From Lysobacteraceae bacterium 2PB (GTDB lineage Bacteria; Pseudomonadota; Gammaproteobacteria; Xanthomonadales; Xanthomonadaceae): DNA of 64,000 bases. Made by a program: the position numbers and the translations under genes. The first letter of the stretch is position 1. Every line of letters starts with the position of its first letter. Shown in pieces: positions 26,901-37,860 of the stretch. The stretch covers positions 1 through 64,000 of the forward strand of contig SCMT01000005.1 of the NCBI GenBank assembly GCA_005502915.1, written 5' to 3'. Below the pieces are notes generated by a model. It searched no databases and had not been told where the DNA came from. It worked only from the letters and a program-made list of their open reading frames with translations.

Positions 26901-26932
26901 GAAAGACCCGCCTCGGCGGGTCTTTCCTTTTC
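26901..26932 (+). terminator. Rho-independent terminator after the third lipoprotein
   Basis: Perfect 12-bp stem GAAAGACCCGCC/GGCGGGTCTTTC (26901-26912 and 26915-26926) with a CTTTTC tail. Confidence 0.88.
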
Positions 26933-27103
26933 TAGCGATGCCTCGTTTCGGCGGTCTTCCCTTGGCGCGGGCGACACGCTGCCCCGGAGACAATTCGCAC
27001 CGACGCGTCGCCTGGACGGCAGAGCATGGTCCCGATGCGGCGCCAGCAACAAGGCACAGCGGTTATCCTTGTCGTCCTTTGCCCGCTGCCACGACAAGAC
27101 GCC

Positions 27104-28711
27104 ATGCCCGTCCTGAGCTCCCGCCTCGACCCGCAGTCCCAGGAATTCCGCGACACCGTGTCCTACCACCGCGAACTGGTGGCCGAGCTGGATGCGCGCC
27201 TGGCGCGCGCGGCGGAAGGTGGCGGCGAGAAGGCCCGCGCCAAGCACACCGAACGCGGCAAGCTGCTCGCGCGCGATCGCATCACCGCCCTGCTCGACCC
27301 GGGTTCGCCCTTCCTCGAAGTCGCGCCGCTGGCTGCCGAAGGCATGTACGACGATGCGGCGCCGGCCGCTGGCATGGTCTGCGGCATCGGCCGCGTGATG
27401 GGCCTCGAAGTGATGATCGTGGCCAACGACGCCACGGTGAAGGGCGGCACCTACTTCCCGATGACGGTGAAGAAGCACCTGCGCGCGCAGCAGATCGCGC
27501 AGGAGAACAAGCTGCCGTGCATCTACCTGGTCGACTCCGGCGGCGCCTTCCTGCCGCTGCAGGACGAAGTCTTCCCCGATCGCGAGCATTTCGGACGCAT
27601 CTTCTACAACCAGGCGCGGATGAGCGGCGAAGGCATCCCGCAGATCGCCGTGGTGATGGGCAGTTGTACCGCCGGCGGTGCCTACGTGCCGGCGATGAGC
27701 GACGAAAGCATCATCGTCAAGGAACAGGGCACGATCTTCCTCGGCGGTCCGCCGCTGGTGAAGGCCGCGACCGGCGAAGTGGTCGATGCCGAATCGCTCG
27801 GCGGCGCGGAAGTGCACACCACTGTGTCCGGCGTCGCCGACCATTTCGCCGAGGACGACCGCCATGCGCTGCAGATCGCGCGCAACCTGGTCGGCAACCT
27901 CAACCGCCGCAAGGTGCTGCCGGTCGCGGTGCGCCCGTCGGTCGAGCCGACGTATCCGGCCGAGGAGCTGTACGGCATCGTGCCGAAGGACACGCGTCGC
28001 CCGTTCGACATCCGCGAAGTGATCGCGCGCATCGTCGACGGCTCGGATTTCGACGAATTCAAGGCGCGCTACGCCAAGACCCTGGTCACTGGCTTCGCGC
28101 ACCTGCACGGCTACCCGGTGGGCATCGTCGCCAACAACGGCATCCTGTTCGCCGAGAGCGCGCTCAAGGGGGCGCACTTCATCGAGCTGTGCAACCAGCG
28201 CGGCATTCCGCTGGTCTTCCTCCAGAACATCACCGGCTTCATGGTCGGCAAGAAATACGAGAACGCCGGCATCGCGAAGGACGGCGCGAAGATGGTCACC
28301 GCCGTCGCCTGCTCCAGCGTGCCGAAATTCACCGTCGTCGTCGGCGGCAGCTTCGGCGCCGGCAACTACGCGATGTGCGGTCGTGCGTACGGCGCGCGCT
28401 TCCTGTGGATGTGGCCGAATGCGCGGATTTCGGTGATGGGCGGCGAGCAGGCGGCCGGCGTGCTGTCCACCGTGCGCCGCGACGGCATCGAGGCCGCGGG
28501 CAAGGTGTGGACGCCCGAGGAAGAGGAAGCCTTCAAGGCACCGATCCGCGAGCAGTACGAAACGCAGGGCAATCCCTACTACGCCACCGCGCGGCTGTGG
28601 GACGACGGCGTGATCGATCCCGCCGACACCCGCCGCGTGCTCGGCCTGGGCATCTCCGCCTCGCTCAACGCGCCGATCGAACCGGCGAAGTTCGGCGTCT
28701 TCCGGATGTGA
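27104..28711 (+). CDS. liuB: Methylcrotonyl-CoA carboxylase beta (carboxyltransferase) subunit, 535 aa
   Basis: This subunit transfers CO2 from carboxybiotin to 3-methylcrotonyl-CoA, giving 3-methylglutaconyl-CoA. The N- and C-terminal crotonase-like lobes are both complete. [39 protein letters not shown] and the subgroup-typical [20 protein letters not shown] followed by [17 protein letters not shown] mark it as MCC rather than propionyl-CoA carboxylase. The length is right (about 535). The start at 27104 follows a 26-residue in-frame stretch lacking family similarity. The biotin-carrying alpha subunit is encoded about 11 kb downstream at 39745, which is an unusual separation. Confidence 0.94.
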   Translation: MPVLSSRLDPQSQEFRDTVSYHRELVAELDARLARAAEGGGEKARAKHTERGKLLARDRITALLDPGSPFLEVAPLAAEGMYDDAAPAAGMVCGIGRVMGLEVMIVANDATVKGGTYFPMTVKKHLRAQQIAQENKLPCIYLVDSGGAFLPLQDEVFPDREHFGRIFYNQARMSGEGIPQIAVVMGSCTAGGAYVPAMSDESIIVKEQGTIFLGGPPLVKAATGEVVDAESLGGAEVHTTVSGVADHFAEDDRHALQIARNLVGNLNRRKVLPVAVRPSVEPTYPAEELYGIVPKDTRRPFDIREVIARIVDGSDFDEFKARYAKTLVTGFAHLHGYPVGIVANNGILFAESALKGAHFIELCNQRGIPLVFLQNITGFMVGKKYENAGIAKDGAKMVTAVACSSVPKFTVVVGGSFGAGNYAMCGRAYGARFLWMWPNARISVMGGEQAAGVLSTVRRDGIEAAGKVWTPEEEEAFKAPIREQYETQGNPYYATARLWDDGVIDPADTRRVLGLGISASLNAPIEPAKFGVFRM

Positions 28712-28739
28712 TCCACCTTACTGACCCCGAAGCAGAAGC

Positions 28740-30428
28740 ATGATCGTCGGCATCGACCTCGGCACGACCCATTCCCTCATCGGCGCGTACGGCGCCGACG
28801 GCCCCACCCTCTTCCCGAATGCGCTGGGCGAACTGCTGACGCCGTCGGTGGTCAGCGTCGACGGCGACAAGGTCCTCGTGGGCCAGGCCGCGCGCGACCG
28901 GCTGATCTCGCATCCGGAGCACACCGTCGCGGCGTTCAAGCGCTGGATGGGCACGGCGCGCGAGACCCGCCTGGGCGGGCGCGCCTTCCGGCCGGAGGAA
29001 CTCTCCGCGCTGGTGCTGCGCTCGCTGCTGGCCGATGCCGAGGCCACGCTGGGCGAGAAGATCAGCGAAGCGGTGATCAGCGTGCCGGCCTATTTCTCCG
29101 ATGCGCAGCGCAAGGCCACGCGCGCCGCCGGCGAACTGGCCGGCGTCAGGATCGAGCGCCTGATCAACGAACCCACCGCCGCCGCGCTGGCCTACGGCCT
29201 GCAGGATCGCGGCGGCGAAGGCCGCTTCCTGGTCTTCGATCTCGGTGGCGGCACGTTCGACGTGTCGATCCTCGAATGCTTCGACAGCGTGTTCGAAGTC
29301 CACGCCAGCGCGGGCGACAACTTCCTGGGCGGCGAAGATTTCCTCGACATGATGGTCGATGCCTTCTGCCGCGACAACGAACTGCGCCAGCAGGCTCTGA
29401 AGACCCAGGAACTGGGACAGCTGCGCCGTCGCCTGGAACAGCTCAAGCGCGAACTCAGCGCGCGCACGCCCGCGCCGCTGCAGATGAGCATCGATGGCCG
29501 CGACTACAGCTGGAGCATCGATGAGGAGCGCTTCGCGCAGATCTGCGAGCCGCTGGTGCAGCGCATGCGCGCGCCGATCGAGCGCGCGATGCGCGACGCC
29601 AAGCTGCAGCCTTCGCAACTCGATGAAATCATGCTGGTCGGCGGCGCCAGCCGGATGCCGCTGGTCGCGCGGCTGGTGTCGCGGATGTTCGGCCGCCTGC
29701 CGCTGCGCCACGTCAACCCGGACCAGGCGATCGGTCTCGGCGCCTGCGTGGCTTCGGGCCTGAAATCGCGCAACGCCAAGCTGGAGGAGATCATCCTCAC
29801 CGACGTGTGCCCGTTCACGCTGGGCACGCAGATCGCGCGGCGCGACGACAATGGCCAGGTCCACAGCGGCTTCTTCCATCCGATCATCCTGCGCAACAGC
29901 ACGGTACCGGTGAGCCGCGAGGACCAGTTCTACCCGATGCACGAGAAGCAGGAAAAACTGACGATCGACATCTACCAAGGCGAGAACCCGCTGGTCGCCA
30001 ACAACATCAAGCTCGGCGAAATCGCCGTGCAGCTCGACAAGCGCCGCAGCACCGACGACAACGGCGTGACCGTGCGCTTCACCTACGACATCAACGGCCT
30101 GCTGCAGGTCGAAGTCACGGAGAACGCGACCAAGCGTCGCCATGAACTGCTGCTGGAGCAGAATCCGGGCCTGCTGTCGCCCGAGGAGATCCGCGCGCGT
30201 CTCGCCGCGCTGGAGACGCTGAAGGTCCATCCGCGCGACCAGCAGGAGAACATCGCCGTGCTCGCCCGCGCCGAACGCCTGTACGAGGAGTACATCCACG
30301 AGCGCGAGCGCCTGCAGGAATGGATCATGCACTTCCGCTCCCTGCTGGACACGCAGGATGGCGAGCTGATCGCGCGCAATCGCGAGAAATTCAGCGAAGC
30401 GCTGGACATGCTCGAAGCCCAGGGCTGA
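28740..30428 (+). CDS. hscC: HscC-type Hsp70 chaperone, 562 aa
   Basis: It is a short Hsp70. The ATPase domain carries VGIDLGTTHSLIGAYG, VISVPAYFSDAQRKATRAAG, INEPTAAALAYGLQ and FDLGGGTFDVSILECFD, and the substrate-binding part includes FTLGTQIARRDDNG in place of the DnaK-type sequence. The length (562) fits HscC rather than DnaK (about 640), since the C-terminal lid is reduced. In E. coli HscC is a divergent Hsp70 with its own J-proteins DjlB and DjlC. Here it is followed 6 bp later by two J-like membrane proteins, preserving that association. It starts 28 bp after the carboxylase gene. Confidence 0.93.
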   Translation: MIVGIDLGTTHSLIGAYGADGPTLFPNALGELLTPSVVSVDGDKVLVGQAARDRLISHPEHTVAAFKRWMGTARETRLGGRAFRPEELSALVLRSLLADAEATLGEKISEAVISVPAYFSDAQRKATRAAGELAGVRIERLINEPTAAALAYGLQDRGGEGRFLVFDLGGGTFDVSILECFDSVFEVHASAGDNFLGGEDFLDMMVDAFCRDNELRQQALKTQELGQLRRRLEQLKRELSARTPAPLQMSIDGRDYSWSIDEERFAQICEPLVQRMRAPIERAMRDAKLQPSQLDEIMLVGGASRMPLVARLVSRMFGRLPLRHVNPDQAIGLGACVASGLKSRNAKLEEIILTDVCPFTLGTQIARRDDNGQVHSGFFHPIILRNSTVPVSREDQFYPMHEKQEKLTIDIYQGENPLVANNIKLGEIAVQLDKRRSTDDNGVTVRFTYDINGLLQVEVTENATKRRHELLLEQNPGLLSPEEIRARLAALETLKVHPRDQQENIAVLARAERLYEEYIHERERLQEWIMHFRSLLDTQDGELIARNREKFSEALDMLEAQG

Positions 30429-30434
30429 TCGACG

Positions 30435-32075
30435 GTGAGCTGGGCGCACGAGCACCTCGGCATCGACCTCGACGCCGACGAACGCGCGATCAAGCGCGCC
30501 TACGCGGCGAAGCTGCGCACGACGCGTCCGGACGACGATCCGGACGGCTTCCAGCAGCTGAACGAGGCGTACCAGACGGCGCTGGCCATGCTTCGGCACC
30601 GGCTGGCGCAGGAGGCGTTCGCCGCGCAGGAAAGCAATACGGACTCCGAACCGCAAGCACCGGCAGAACCGCCAGCGGCGGAGGCAGGCGCAGCGCGCGC
30701 GCAGCCTGAAGATGTCGATCACAACGACAGCACAGAGGCCGAGCCGCAGGCGGCCGAGACCGAGTCTGTCGACGATGGCGAGCCGCAGGGCGAGCGCATC
30801 ACGCTGGACCAGTTCCTGGACGAGTGCCTCGGCGCGGCAGGCGGCGGCGACCCGCGCGTGCTCGAGCACTGGCTGCGCTCGCAGCCGGTGTTGTGGTCGC
30901 TGGAACACAAGGCGATGATCGGGCACTGGCTGCTGCGGCTGATGGACGCGCGGCAACCGCCGATGCCAGAGCGCAACTTCGACATCCTCGCGGAGTTCTT
31001 CGGCTACAACGACCTGCACGCGGGCTACGACCCGCTGGCGCTGCAGCGGCTGCGCGCGCGGCTGGTCGAAGCGTGGCGCGAGCTGCAGGCGCAGCGGCGG
31101 TGGCAGAGACCCGCCGCCGCGAGCGGGTCGGCGGGCGAGCCGCCTGGAGAACAACGTCCGGAACGTCCCCAGGGCGCACCGGTGCCGACATCGGCGTATT
31201 CGTTTTCGTCGATCGCACAAGGGTACGGGGCGAATCAACAGGCACCCGCACAATGGACGAATCGCGATGAAACCCTGGAGCGCACGCGCCGGGAGCAGGC
31301 CTGGCGGCACCGGCTCATGCGCCAGTTCGCGCATCTCGTCCAGAAGCCGAACAGACTGCGCGACCTGCGCCTGTTGATGAATCTCGACCATGCGTCCGAG
31401 CTGCGTGCATTCCTCTACGCCAATCCCTATGGCGGCATCGACGACCTGCCGGCGGATATCCGACGCGACCAGGTCGCGTTCTGGCTTTCCGTCGCGGACG
31501 ATCGCCACTGGCATCGTCGCCGCCTGCTGGTCGCCATGCTGCGCTGCGCGCTGCTCACGGTGCCGATCTTCCCGATCGCCCTTCTGCTGCAGATGGACGA
31601 AGCCCCCGAGAACAGCGTGAGCCTGCCCATCGCTTTCCAGAGCGCGTTCTACCCGTTCGCGGGCTTGATGCTGGCATGGCTGGGGATCGCTTCGTTCAAG
31701 TCGCTGCTGTATTGGCAGGGAAGCCCGCCGCCTGAACGCCCCTGGCAACGCATGATGCATCGCTCGGCGATTCCGTCTCTCGTGCTGGGGTCGGTGGTCA
31801 GCACGGTGGTCGCCGGCGCATCGCCCCTTGCGTTTGCCTTGGGCATGCTGGCGCTGTGGGCTGCGGTATTCCGATTCCTCGCGGCGCGCACGCGGCGCAG
31901 GAAAGCGCGGAACCCCGTGCTGACGCAGCGCGTCATGACGGTCCTGGTCGTGGTAACGCTGTCGTCCTTCATCGTCTATTTCAACAGCGCCCACAATGGC
32001 GCATGGATCCTGCTGAGCTGGATCGCGGCCGCTGTGCTGTGGGCGCTGAGCCCGTGCGACGAGGAAAGCCAATGA
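30435..32075 (+). CDS. J-like domain membrane protein, HscC partner candidate, 546 aa
   Basis: The N-terminus (GTG start, 6 bp after hscC) has a J-domain-like segment, LGIDLDADERAIKRAYAAKL and then TTRPDDDPDGFQQLNEAYQT. The Hsp70-activating HPD tripeptide is RPD here. A long acidic low-complexity linker follows, then a helical region, and the C-terminal third (from about residue 360) has five or six membrane helices. It resembles DjlB/DjlC-type proteins that regulate HscC in E. coli. The position next to hscC supports the pairing. Loss of the His may mean weak ATPase stimulation or a specialised contact with HscC. Confidence 0.8.
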   Translation: MSWAHEHLGIDLDADERAIKRAYAAKLRTTRPDDDPDGFQQLNEAYQTALAMLRHRLAQEAFAAQESNTDSEPQAPAEPPAAEAGAARAQPEDVDHNDSTEAEPQAAETESVDDGEPQGERITLDQFLDECLGAAGGGDPRVLEHWLRSQPVLWSLEHKAMIGHWLLRLMDARQPPMPERNFDILAEFFGYNDLHAGYDPLALQRLRARLVEAWRELQAQRRWQRPAAASGSAGEPPGEQRPERPQGAPVPTSAYSFSSIAQGYGANQQAPAQWTNRDETLERTRREQAWRHRLMRQFAHLVQKPNRLRDLRLLMNLDHASELRAFLYANPYGGIDDLPADIRRDQVAFWLSVADDRHWHRRRLLVAMLRCALLTVPIFPIALLLQMDEAPENSVSLPIAFQSAFYPFAGLMLAWLGIASFKSLLYWQGSPPPERPWQRMMHRSAIPSLVLGSVVSTVVAGASPLAFALGMLALWAAVFRFLAARTRRRKARNPVLTQRVMTVLVVVTLSSFIVYFNSAHNGAWILLSWIAAAVLWALSPCDEESQ

Positions 32076-32135
32076 TCCTGGGGAACACAGACATGAGGGC
32101 ACGATGAGCACGGTGCGGCGCACGAGGTCACGCCG

Positions 32136-33677
32136 ATGACCCGAGCCCTCCGCCTGCTCGGCCTGCCCGACGACGCCGACGAGCGCGCGATCAAGCGTGC
32201 GTATGCAGCCAAGCTGAAGACCACGCGTCCGGACGAGGATCCGGAAGGCTTCCAGCGCCTGCACGAGGCCTACCAGGCGGCGCTGGCGTGGGTGCGCTCC
32301 GGGCCGCATGATAGCGATGTCTGGGACGAGGACTGCGACAACGAGGACGACGCTCGGGACAACGACGCGGGCGAAGACTTCGGCGATTCGGCTTCGGTCA
32401 TGTCCGAGACTGCGCGTGCGCAGATGGATGCCGCTGCACACGAGGACGCAGTGCCGCCGGCGACGCAGACGTCGGACCCGCTTGTCGAAGACGACGCGTA
32501 CGAGGCGCGGTCGGAAAGCGCGGTCGTCTTCGACCATGAGGCGTTCTTCGACACCTGCTTCCGACTCGCCTTCGATGGCGTGGAGGGTGAGCTGCGGCGA
32601 TGGCTCGATGCCCAGCCGATCCTGTGGTCGCTCGCGCACAAGGCGCAGATCGGACACTGGCTGCTGCATGCCATGCACCATCGGCAGCCGCCAATGGCGC
32701 CGTCGCGGTTCGACCTGCTGATGGACTACTTCGGCCTGATCGACCTGCGCACCGGCTATGACGCGTACTACATCCAGCGCCTGCGCCATCGGCTGCAGAT
32801 CGCCTGGGAATTGAAGACCGCGCAACTGCGCGCGCTCGCAGAACGCACCGCCGACGAGGGCACCAGCGTGACCTCGGCGGTGCGACAGGTGCGGCGCATC
32901 CTGCACGACCTCTCGCGCCCCTTCGGCTGGCCGCGCGCGCTGCTCTCGGCGCTGATGCCGATGTACCCGTCGGCGGTACGTCGTTTCCTGTACCGCCTCG
33001 ATCTCGGACGCCTGGACGACCTGCCGCCACCGATCGACCCGGCGCAGGTCGCGTTCTGGGATGCGGCCTCGGACCGATCGCGGCTGACGCGGGAGCGACT
33101 GGCGGTCGTGGGCTCGCGCGTGGCGGCGTATGCGGCGCTGGTCACGCTGCTGTACTTCGGCCTGGCCGTGCTGATCGGACAAGGTGATCCATCGGTCGGC
33201 GCTGTGGCGCTCGGCGCGACCCCGCTGGCGAGCGTCGCGCTCTTCTCGGCGTTCGCGATGGCCGCAGCCTGGGGGCTGTGGACGGGCTACGCGTTCTTCT
33301 CCGCGTGGCAGGCGCGCGAGGACGACCCGGACGAACGTCGGCCGATGCTGCGACGTTTCACGATTCCCGTGCTGCTGGCCATCGCGCTGGCGATCGTGTG
33401 GACACGACCGGATGGTTGGATCGGCGCTGCGGGCGGCATGCTCCTGATGGCGGCGGCGCTGGCCGCCTGGGCGCGGCACCGCGAGCGCAGTGGCCCGCCG
33501 CTGGGCCGCCACCTCGGCTACTGGCGCGTGTTCGTCCTGTTCGTCATCGTGCGCACGATCGGCGGCGAAGCGGGCTGGATGGACGACGCCGGCATGTTCG
33601 GCGCGATCGCCGGGCTGGCCCTGTTCATCTGGGCGAAGGATCTGTGGCGCCAGAGACGCAATGCACAGGCCGACTGA
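32136..33677 (+). CDS. Second J-like domain membrane protein, 513 aa
   Basis: It is a paralogue of the preceding protein: LLGLPDDADERAIKRAYAAK followed by TTRPDEDPEGFQRLHEAYQA, again with RPD instead of HPD. An acidic linker, a helical middle part (VVFDHEAFFDTCFRLAFDG onward matches the equivalent region of its neighbour) and a C-terminal multi-helix membrane part follow. The ATG at 32136 follows a 60-bp gap. Two such proteins beside one HscC mirror the E. coli DjlB/DjlC pair. The cytosolic N-terminus would recruit HscC to the membrane; the client is unknown. Confidence 0.8.
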   Translation: MTRALRLLGLPDDADERAIKRAYAAKLKTTRPDEDPEGFQRLHEAYQAALAWVRSGPHDSDVWDEDCDNEDDARDNDAGEDFGDSASVMSETARAQMDAAAHEDAVPPATQTSDPLVEDDAYEARSESAVVFDHEAFFDTCFRLAFDGVEGELRRWLDAQPILWSLAHKAQIGHWLLHAMHHRQPPMAPSRFDLLMDYFGLIDLRTGYDAYYIQRLRHRLQIAWELKTAQLRALAERTADEGTSVTSAVRQVRRILHDLSRPFGWPRALLSALMPMYPSAVRRFLYRLDLGRLDDLPPPIDPAQVAFWDAASDRSRLTRERLAVVGSRVAAYAALVTLLYFGLAVLIGQGDPSVGAVALGATPLASVALFSAFAMAAAWGLWTGYAFFSAWQAREDDPDERRPMLRRFTIPVLLAIALAIVWTRPDGWIGAAGGMLLMAAALAAWARHRERSGPPLGRHLGYWRVFVLFVIVRTIGGEAGWMDDAGMFGAIAGLALFIWAKDLWRQRRNAQAD

Positions 33678-33809
33678 ACCCTGCCCGCACGAGGCGGCAA
33701 AGGCGTAGGATGGCGCTGCCCGTTCTGCTGCGCGGATCACATCGGTCGTCATGAGGCGACGCTAAGGTGCACGATCTTCCCGCATGCCCCCGATGACCCG
33801 GAGACCCTC

Positions 33810-34313
33810 ATGGCCATCTTCCAGTCCAGCCCGAGCAAGAAAGACCCGCCACCGGCCCCGACGCCCGAACCCGCGCGCGCCGCCCCGCCCCCGCAGGCCA
33901 ACACCGATTTCTCGCCGGCGACCTTCCCGCGCACCGATGCCGCGCCTGCCGCGAAGGAGTCCGTCATCGCCGCCGACCTCACCATCGAAGGCAAGATCGA
34001 AGGCGCCGGCAGCGTGCGCATCGCCGGTCGCTTCAAGGGCGACGTCAACGTGCAGGGCGACCTCACCCTGGAGCGCGGCGCCAAGCTCAAGGGCGTGATC
34101 CGTGCCAAGAAGGTCGTGATGTCCGGCGAACTGGAAGGCAACATCGAATCCGCCGCGCGCGTCGAACTGACGGAGAGCGCCGCGCTGATCGGCGACATCA
34201 AGGCCGGCACGCTCACCGTGACCGCCGGCTGCAAGATCCGCGGCCACATCGATTGCGGCTGGGAAAGCGCGGCACCGAAGGCCGCAGCCAAGGTCGAGCC
34301 CCCCGCCGAATGA
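33810..34313 (+). CDS. Bactofilin, 167 aa
   Basis: Bactofilins polymerise without nucleotide into filaments that scaffold cell-shape, stalk or polar structures. A Pro/Ala-rich N-terminal tail (residues 1-48) precedes a beta-helical core (about 50-150) built of short strands with Gly turns (IEGKIEGAGSVRIAGRFKGD, VNVQGDLTLERGAKLKG, VVMSGELEGNIESAARVEL). It ends in an Ala/Lys tail. The length is typical. It overlaps the next gene by four bases (ATGA), so the zinc-ribbon protein is co-translated with it. Confidence 0.93.
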   Translation: MAIFQSSPSKKDPPPAPTPEPARAAPPPQANTDFSPATFPRTDAAPAAKESVIAADLTIEGKIEGAGSVRIAGRFKGDVNVQGDLTLERGAKLKGVIRAKKVVMSGELEGNIESAARVELTESAALIGDIKAGTLTVTAGCKIRGHIDCGWESAAPKAAAKVEPPAE

Positions 34314-34663
34314 CCACGAGACCGGGCACCGCGGGCGCCACCCGCGCGTGCCCGCACTGCAAGGCGACCATCCTCGAAAGCGCGGCGATCTGTCCCGCGT
34401 GCAAGCATTACCTGCGCTTCGACGGCGACACCCACGCGGCGACGCCGCTGCAGGTGCCGCTGCAGGTGGAAGGCACGATCCGCCATCCCGCCGACGGCGA
34501 GCCTTGGGAATACTCGGTGGTGATCGCGATCCGCGATGAGCGCGGCCACGAGATCGCACGTCAGGTCGTGGGTGTCGGCGCGCTACACGCTGGCGACGAG
34601 CGCACCGTCAGCCTGTCGGTGGAAGTGTTCGAAGCCAGGGGCGCGAAGGCGCGCAAGCACTGA
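34310..34663 (+). CDS. Zinc-ribbon protein coupled to bactofilin, 117 aa
   Basis: The N-terminus has two CxxC pairs, CPHC (Cys14, Cys17) and CPAC (Cys28, Cys31), forming a zinc ribbon. The rest looks like a small beta-sandwich (LQVPLQVEGTIRHPADGEPW, EYSVVIAIRDERGHEIARQV) and ends in a basic tail. The ATG at 34310 overlaps the bactofilin stop, which implies a linked role, probably as a bactofilin partner or regulator at the membrane, although no function has been shown. No signal peptide or membrane helix is seen. Confidence 0.75.
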   Translation: MTTRPGTAGATRACPHCKATILESAAICPACKHYLRFDGDTHAATPLQVPLQVEGTIRHPADGEPWEYSVVIAIRDERGHEIARQVVGVGALHAGDERTVSLSVEVFEARGAKARKH

Positions 34664-34715
34664 TCCTGCGGCCGCATGGCTTGACCCCGGATCGCGGGAA
34701 TGATGCGATCCCGCC

Positions 34716-35129
34716 ATGAATCCGCTCGTCCTCGATCGCAGGATCGACACACCACCCGGCTACGCCGAGCGCGACTGCCGCCTCGTCTCGTACCGCATGC
34801 CGTTCTGCCGGCACTGCTTCGTGCTCTGCCACGACCCGTCCGGCGAGCATCCCGCCATCGACTACACCGTGATGGATTTCTTCATGGGCGAGACCCACGC
34901 CCTGTCGCGCAGGATCACCGGCAACCCGCACTCCTTCGTCGCGATCCACAGCGGCGGCTTCGTTCGCAAGCGGCCGAACCTGCACATGCACGTCTTCGTG
35001 ATCGAGCGACGCTGGCAGAAGGCGTGGCTGTACCTGTTGCTCGCGGCGATCCACACCACGTCTGCAGGGTTCAGGGCGATCAGACGATTGCTTCACATCG
35101 CTCCCGTGCGCCGACGCGCTGCGGACTGA
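34716..35129 (+). CDS. Hypothetical protein, 137 aa
   Basis: I do not recognise this protein. It has a short polar N-terminus, RYRMPFCRHCFVLC-like cysteines (CRHC), and a KRPNLHMHVFVIERRW segment. That HxHxF pattern loosely resembles a histidine-triad arrangement, but the third His is absent, so I do not assign it. A hydrophobic helix (WLYLLLAAIHTTSAG) near the C-terminus could be membrane-associated. The ATG at 34716 lacks a strong ribosome-binding site. It lies between the bactofilin pair and a dispersed palindrome. Confidence 0.5.
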   Translation: MNPLVLDRRIDTPPGYAERDCRLVSYRMPFCRHCFVLCHDPSGEHPAIDYTVMDFFMGETHALSRRITGNPHSFVAIHSGGFVRKRPNLHMHVFVIERRWQKAWLYLLLAAIHTTSAGFRAIRRLLHIAPVRRRAAD

Positions 35130-35137
35130 GGCACGGC

Positions 35138-35264
35138 GCTCTTGCAGGAGGGCCTTCAGGCCCGAGCTCTTGATCTTCTTCCTCGAAACATCAAAACAAC
35201 GAAGAGCTCGGGCCTGGTTTTCAACAGCCGAATGGCTGGTCAGGCCCTCCTACAAAGCAAGAGC
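35138..35264. repeat. Nested palindromic repeat between a hypothetical gene and feo
   Basis: An inner perfect 15-bp inverted repeat (CAGGCCCGAGCTCTT at 35157-35171 with 35202-35216) is surrounded by a longer imperfect pair running from GCTCTTGCAGGAGGG (35138) to CCTCCTACAAAGCAAGAGC (ending 35264). It is a dispersed-type element that may end transcription from both sides. Confidence 0.75.
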
Positions 35265-35266
35265 GA

Positions 35267-35530
35267 CTAGGGCGACCGCTTGTTGCTGCCGTCATCGCAG
35301 CCGGAACACCCGCCGCAGCCATCCGCCGGTCCGTTCGACACCGGCGCGATCCACTTGCCCAGCGCACGCATCCACCCCGGCCGCCCTTCCCGCACCAGCG
35401 GCAGCGCGATGGCGATGCGCAGGCGGCGCGCTGCGTTCGGGGCCTGCTTGCGGAACACCACCCAGGCGCTGACCAGCACCGCGATCGCGATGACCGCGTA
35501 TTGCAGGGTCAGCGACAGCGAGGCGTCCAT
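35267..35530 (-). CDS. Small single-helix Cys-rich protein of the feo operon, 87 aa
   Basis: One N-terminal membrane helix (YAVIAIAVLVSAWVVF) is followed by a basic helix (APNAARRLRIAIALPL) and a C-terminal cysteine cluster CGGCSGCDD. The gene lies 1 bp after the feoB stop, so it is the third member of feoA-feoB. The cysteines could bind iron or zinc in the way that FeoC proteins bind a cofactor, but its sequence is not FeoC-like. I recall similar small proteins downstream of feoB in related genomes. Its role in Fe(II) uptake is inferred from position only. Confidence 0.75.
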   Translation of the reverse strand: MDASLSLTLQYAVIAIAVLVSAWVVFRKQAPNAARRLRIAIALPLVREGRPGWMRALGKWIAPVSNGPADGCGGCSGCDDGSNKRSP

Positions 35531-35531
35531 G

Positions 35532-37429
<1,898 letters not shown>

Positions 37430-37433
<4 letters not shown>

Positions 37434-37699
37434 GCGGCGGACCCTGCGCGCAGGCGCACCCGGTCGGCTTCGGCGCGGCGCAGGGCAAAGCGGGTGAAGC
37501 CGACCTGCACCAGCAGGGGCTCGGCGCCGAACGGTCCGGCCGCGACGATCTCCACCCGCTCCCCGGCGATGAACCCCAGCTCGCGCAGACGGCGCGCGAT
37601 GCTGTCGTTGGCCGAGAGGTCGAGCACCTCGTCGACGACGGCGGCAGTGCGATGCGGCAGATCGGTCAACTTCACGCCCGGGTCCAGTGCGCTTGCCAA
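37430..37699 (-). CDS. feoA: FeoA, SH3-like cofactor of FeoB, 89 aa
   Basis: This small SH3-like protein helps FeoB. Features include RLRELGFIAGERVEIVAAGP and a C-terminal RVRLRAGSAA. The leading gene of the operon has only weak start signals, and alternative ATGs are not available within the fold. Upstream (37700-37720) is the AT-rich stretch GGGAATAGTTCTCAATTCTA, which contains a possible Fur-like or -10 element but cannot be assigned. The order feoA, feoB, small protein is a normal feo arrangement. Confidence 0.9.
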
Positions 37700-37860
37700 A
37701 TGGGAATAGTTCTCAATTCTATACCAGCTCCGGCGACGCCGGACCGATCCAGGTCAATTTCCGCTGCAACAGACCGGTCCGCCCCGGCCTCGTACGGAAT
37801 CGAATGGCGGGGACGAACGGATATCATTCACGCCTGTCGACAGGATCAGGGACCCCGGGC

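Noticed and set aside
28665-33752. A 1695-residue open frame on the minus strand
   Set aside because: It runs antisense through hscC and both J-like genes, has a His/Arg/Gln/Ala-biased composition and no recognisable domain. High GC content suppresses stops on the opposite strand, so it is a shadow.
34716-35129. HIT-family hydrolase
   Set aside because: Only an HxHxF pattern is present; the histidine triad is incomplete and its surroundings do not fit the fold.
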